Source of the DNA: Rotaria sp. Silwood1
Lineage: Eukaryota; Rotifera; Eurotatoria; Philodinida; Philodinidae
Length of the DNA stretch: 64,000 nucleotides
NCBI GenBank assembly: GCA_905250075.1
Contig: CAJNOP010000028.1
Location: 1-64,000 of the forward strand
Direction of reading: 5' to 3'
Shown here: piece by piece, positions 61,651 to 64,000 of the stretch
Layout of the letters: each line of letters starts with the position of its first letter
How positions within the stretch are numbered: the stretch's first letter is position 1
The notes under the pieces: generated by a model
Databases searched by the model: none
Told to the model about the DNA's origin: nothing
What the model saw: only the letters and a program-made list of their open reading frames with translations
Position numbers and translations under genes: made by a program

Positions 61651-62508
61651 ATGTCTTCAAATGAACAACAAACTTCAAATGATGATGATTCAACTGAAGC
61701 AATGTACAAAAAAAAAACAATAGTTTTGTTTTGTTTCTTTATCTTGATTTCGATATAGAGAACAAAAAAAATTTCAAGCACGTCCTGAAACATACAATGG
61801 TGCTGATCGTGATCTTTATTGTTGGACACAAACAATTAATGATATTGATGTTCGAGTTAAAGTAAAATATTCTTTAAATAAAATTTTATATGATTTCAAT
61901 AAATTATTTATCTAGATTCCAAAACATATAAAAAAAGGCAAAGATATTAAAGTTAATCTAACTAAACAACATATAAAAATTGATATAATCGAATCAAATG
62001 AAATAAAAACATTAATTGATAGTGATTTACCATGGACAATACGAGCTGAAGATTCAACATGGAGTTTAGTACCTGGAGAATATATTCATGTAAACAAATA
62101 GAATTCTTATTTGAATATATATTAGATTTCTATATATATATATATTAGATTTCAATGGAAAAATCAATGGAACGGTGGTGGGAAAATTTTTTAATTAATG
62201 AAAAAAAAATCAATCTTAAACATATTCAACCTGAAAAATCTATGGAAAATTTAAGTCAAGAAGAACAAATGAAAATTCATCAAATGATGTATGATCAAAG
62301 ACAAAAAGCTATGGGTTTACCTACATCAGAAGAACAAGTACAAATTTTTCAAATTCATTTTTTTGTTTTGTTCATGAAATTCCGAAATTTTATTTTCTTA
62401 TAGAAATATCAAGAAATAATGAAACAAGCATGGAATGCTGAAGGATCACCTTTTAAAGGACAACCTTATGATCCATCAATAGCTCAATCGATTCGGAAAT
62501 CTGAATAA
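61651..62508 (+). CDS. NUDCD3: NudC domain-containing protein 3-like
   Basis: Exons: 61651-61703, 61759-61861, 61916-62089, 62149-62337, 62404-62508; 624 nt, 207 aa. NudC-like p23/CS-domain co-chaperone; NUDCD3 assists HSP90 in folding kelch and dynein-linked proteins in the cytosol. CS domain about residues 28-115: YNGADRDLYCWTQTINDIDV, KIPKHIKKGKDIKVNL, then AEDSTWSLVPGEYIHI, and the NudC tryptophan motif RWWENFL. The C-terminus is diagnostic of the NUDCD3 branch: AWNAEGSPFKGQPYDPS. It lacks the long N-terminal region of vertebrate NUDCD3 (361 aa), so it is a short form. A (TA)n tract touches the exon-4 acceptor, which has a second AG 23 nt upstream. The next gene begins 52 bp after the stop. 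Confidence 0.85.
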
Positions 62509-62560
62509 TTCAAATGTTGTTTTTTTTCTTTCTTTGTTTTCTATTTTAATTTTATTTTAG

Positions 62561-63968
62561 ATGGATGAAAAACGTAAAAGTTTTAGAAAACAAACGACAG
62601 GTGTTAAAGCTGAACGACGAAAACAAAAGAAAAAACAAGAAGAAAATGATCAAACTAATACAAAATTATCATCATCAACATTAGAAGAAGCTAAACGACG
62701 AAATCCAAAAGCATTTAGTATACAAAATCCAATTAAAGCTCAACAAGAATTTCGACGGTAATTTTAATATTTGTTTACAAAACTTAATAAAATTGTTGTT
62801 TTTGTTTTTTGATTTTAAATAGAACACAAGATCTTAAAGAAAAACGTATTCATCTACCAGAAGTTGATCGAACACCACTTGAACCACCACCAGTTATTGT
62901 TGCACTTGTTGGTCCAGCTAAAGTTGGAAAAAGTTTATTAATGAAATGTTTAATTAAAAATTTTACAAGACAAAAATTGACTGATATTCGTGGACCAGTT
63001 ACTATTGTTTCAGGTTTATTTTTTATAATAATAGAAAATTTTAGCAGACAACTCTATATAGAAGTTATATATCAATTCAGTTTAGACGATGAATTCTAAT
63101 GCGCCACTGTCTTCCACTAGGAATACGTCTAAGTATAAAATATACGAGGAAAGAAGTTTCGTTTTCATAAATATGATTTCTTTTTGGTTAAAATAATCTG
63201 AAGATTTCAAAAAAAAAATCGTTTCCATGAATTTAAATTATAAACGATATTAGTTTTTAAGTTTTTTTTTTTTTTACGAACATCGATTCGGTAAATATGG
63301 TAGATCATTTAATTACTCATCGTTTATCAATGGAATGATGAGTCATTAGATGCCATTGAAATGATGAACTGCTAAAAATTATAAGAAAGTTTGAATTTTA
63401 AACTCATTGAAACTTTGTAATGTCTTCAATGAGTTTTAAAAGTTATTTCAGAACGAATAAGATATTTTAGTTATTGGTAAATATGAAGATTTTATGAGTA
63501 TTTCTTTGTTCAAATAAAGTATAGATGCTATTCATTGTTATTATTAATTCGATATACATCAAACAAGTATCCGCAAACATAGCCTAGAAATAAAAAGATT
63601 CAATTAAGTCCGTGTTTTATCCATTGTGAGGATCAAAAAGGGCACGAGTCTCTTCGAAAATCGTGTTAACCATCTTGAAGTTTGTTGTTAATGAAAACAT
63701 TTGAATAAAACATTGCCTTAAGCACATCGAACTAATTCATTTGAGTTTGAATTAATTTTTCAGTTTTCTTTCGATATTGCACTTCACTGCATAATGTAAT
63801 AGAGATCTTTTTTATTTCCTTATTGAAATCTAACGTTTTAAGCAAATTAACTTATCAAACTAAATATTTTCTTATTAATTTAGGACGAAAACGTCGTATT
63901 ACATTTATTGAATGTCGTAATGATATTAATTCAATGATTGATGTAGCTAAAATAGCTGATCTAGTAAC
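62561..63968 (+). CDS. BMS1: Ribosome biogenesis GTPase BMS1 (5' part, cut by window end)
   Basis: Exons seen: 62561-62757, 62823-63013, 63884 to about 63963-63968, continuing beyond the window. BMS1 is a nucleolar GTPase of the SSU processome that binds RCL1 and acts in 18S rRNA maturation. Seen: basic N-terminus (RKSFRKQTTGVKAERRKQKK), RRNPKAFSIQNP, RTQDLKEKRIHLPEVDRTPLE-type block, P-loop GPAKVGKSLL, NFTRQKLTDIRGPVTIVSG with the switch threonine, then RKRRITFIECRNDI and MIDVAKIADL. The G3 motif is atypical, as in the family. The ATG abuts TTATTTTAG (62552-62560), a trans-splice-type acceptor. Intron 2 (63014-63883) is long and holds a small hairpin (63397-63411 with 63426-63441). The donor of exon 3 is ambiguous (GTAACG at 63964 or GTATTT at 63969). 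Confidence 0.93.
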
Positions 63969-64000
63969 GTATTTTTGTTTTTTGATTTGAATAAAAAATG

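Noticed and set aside
1..64000. tRNA, rRNA and CRISPR-like structures
   Set aside because: No tRNA B-box (GGTTCGAATCC-like) with cloverleaf arms, no rRNA-like conserved block and no regularly spaced direct repeats were found by eye; covariance searches were not possible.

Overview
This is an AT-rich animal nuclear window with intron-dense genes. Most introns are about 45-80 nt GT-AG introns, with a few of 0.6-1.9 kb. I find 15 protein genes (two cut by the window edges), three pseudogene-like remnants and five fold-back (inverted-repeat) elements. Orthologues recognised by eye include TRAPPC13, SNU13, FBXO16, NOPCHAP1, an Otx homeobox gene, RNF41/NRDP1, protein kinase D, NUDCD3 and BMS1. Several genes have a pyrimidine-AG directly before the start codon and lie 50-140 bp behind the previous stop, as expected for spliced-leader trans-splicing and operons. 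Together with decayed HEAT repeats and strong AT bias this fits a bdelloid rotifer (Rotaria-like). That assignment is an inference; another AT-rich spiralian is possible.

Layout: 1-254 is the 3' end of an unknown + strand gene. 699-3261 is a short AGC-family kinase whose third intron holds a decayed inverted-repeat element. 3345-3548 (-) is a tiny hydrophilic gene with an in-frame stop. 4151-7167 (-) is FBXO16 in nine exons, with a 140-bp palindrome in one intron. A 314-bp divergent promoter separates it from the + strand series NOPCHAP1 (7482-8084), TRAPPC13 (8187-11633) and SNU13 (11768-12270), a probable operon with two box C/D snoRNP factors. A coiled-coil gene (13280-14032) and a 603-bp hAT-like fold-back element with an 8-bp target duplication follow.

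14.8-22.2 kb and 23.5-27.2 kb are gene-free flanks of the Otx gene (22263-23455). RNF41 lies at 27181-28596. A gene-poor stretch follows, with a heavily decayed minus-strand pseudogene (about 30.1-33.0 kb) and another fold-back element. Protein kinase D occupies 35117-41345. Near its 3' end are two homologous, phase-matched exons that cannot be spliced together without a frameshift: a mutually exclusive pair for the end of the kinase domain. The 137-nt intron between them holds three TGCATG motifs (the RBFOX site), and a fourth follows the second exon's donor. This is the strongest novel signal in the window.

41851-42390 is a small unknown gene. 43.5-44.5 kb is a decayed HEAT-repeat pseudogene. 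50914-52026 is a DUF3431-type type II membrane protein. It converges on a 997-residue minus-strand gene (52253-55650) of an uncharacterised invertebrate family that looks like a domesticated transposase. After another gene-poor stretch with a fold-back element, NUDCD3 (61651-62508) is followed only 52 bp later by the 5' part of BMS1 (62561 to the window end).
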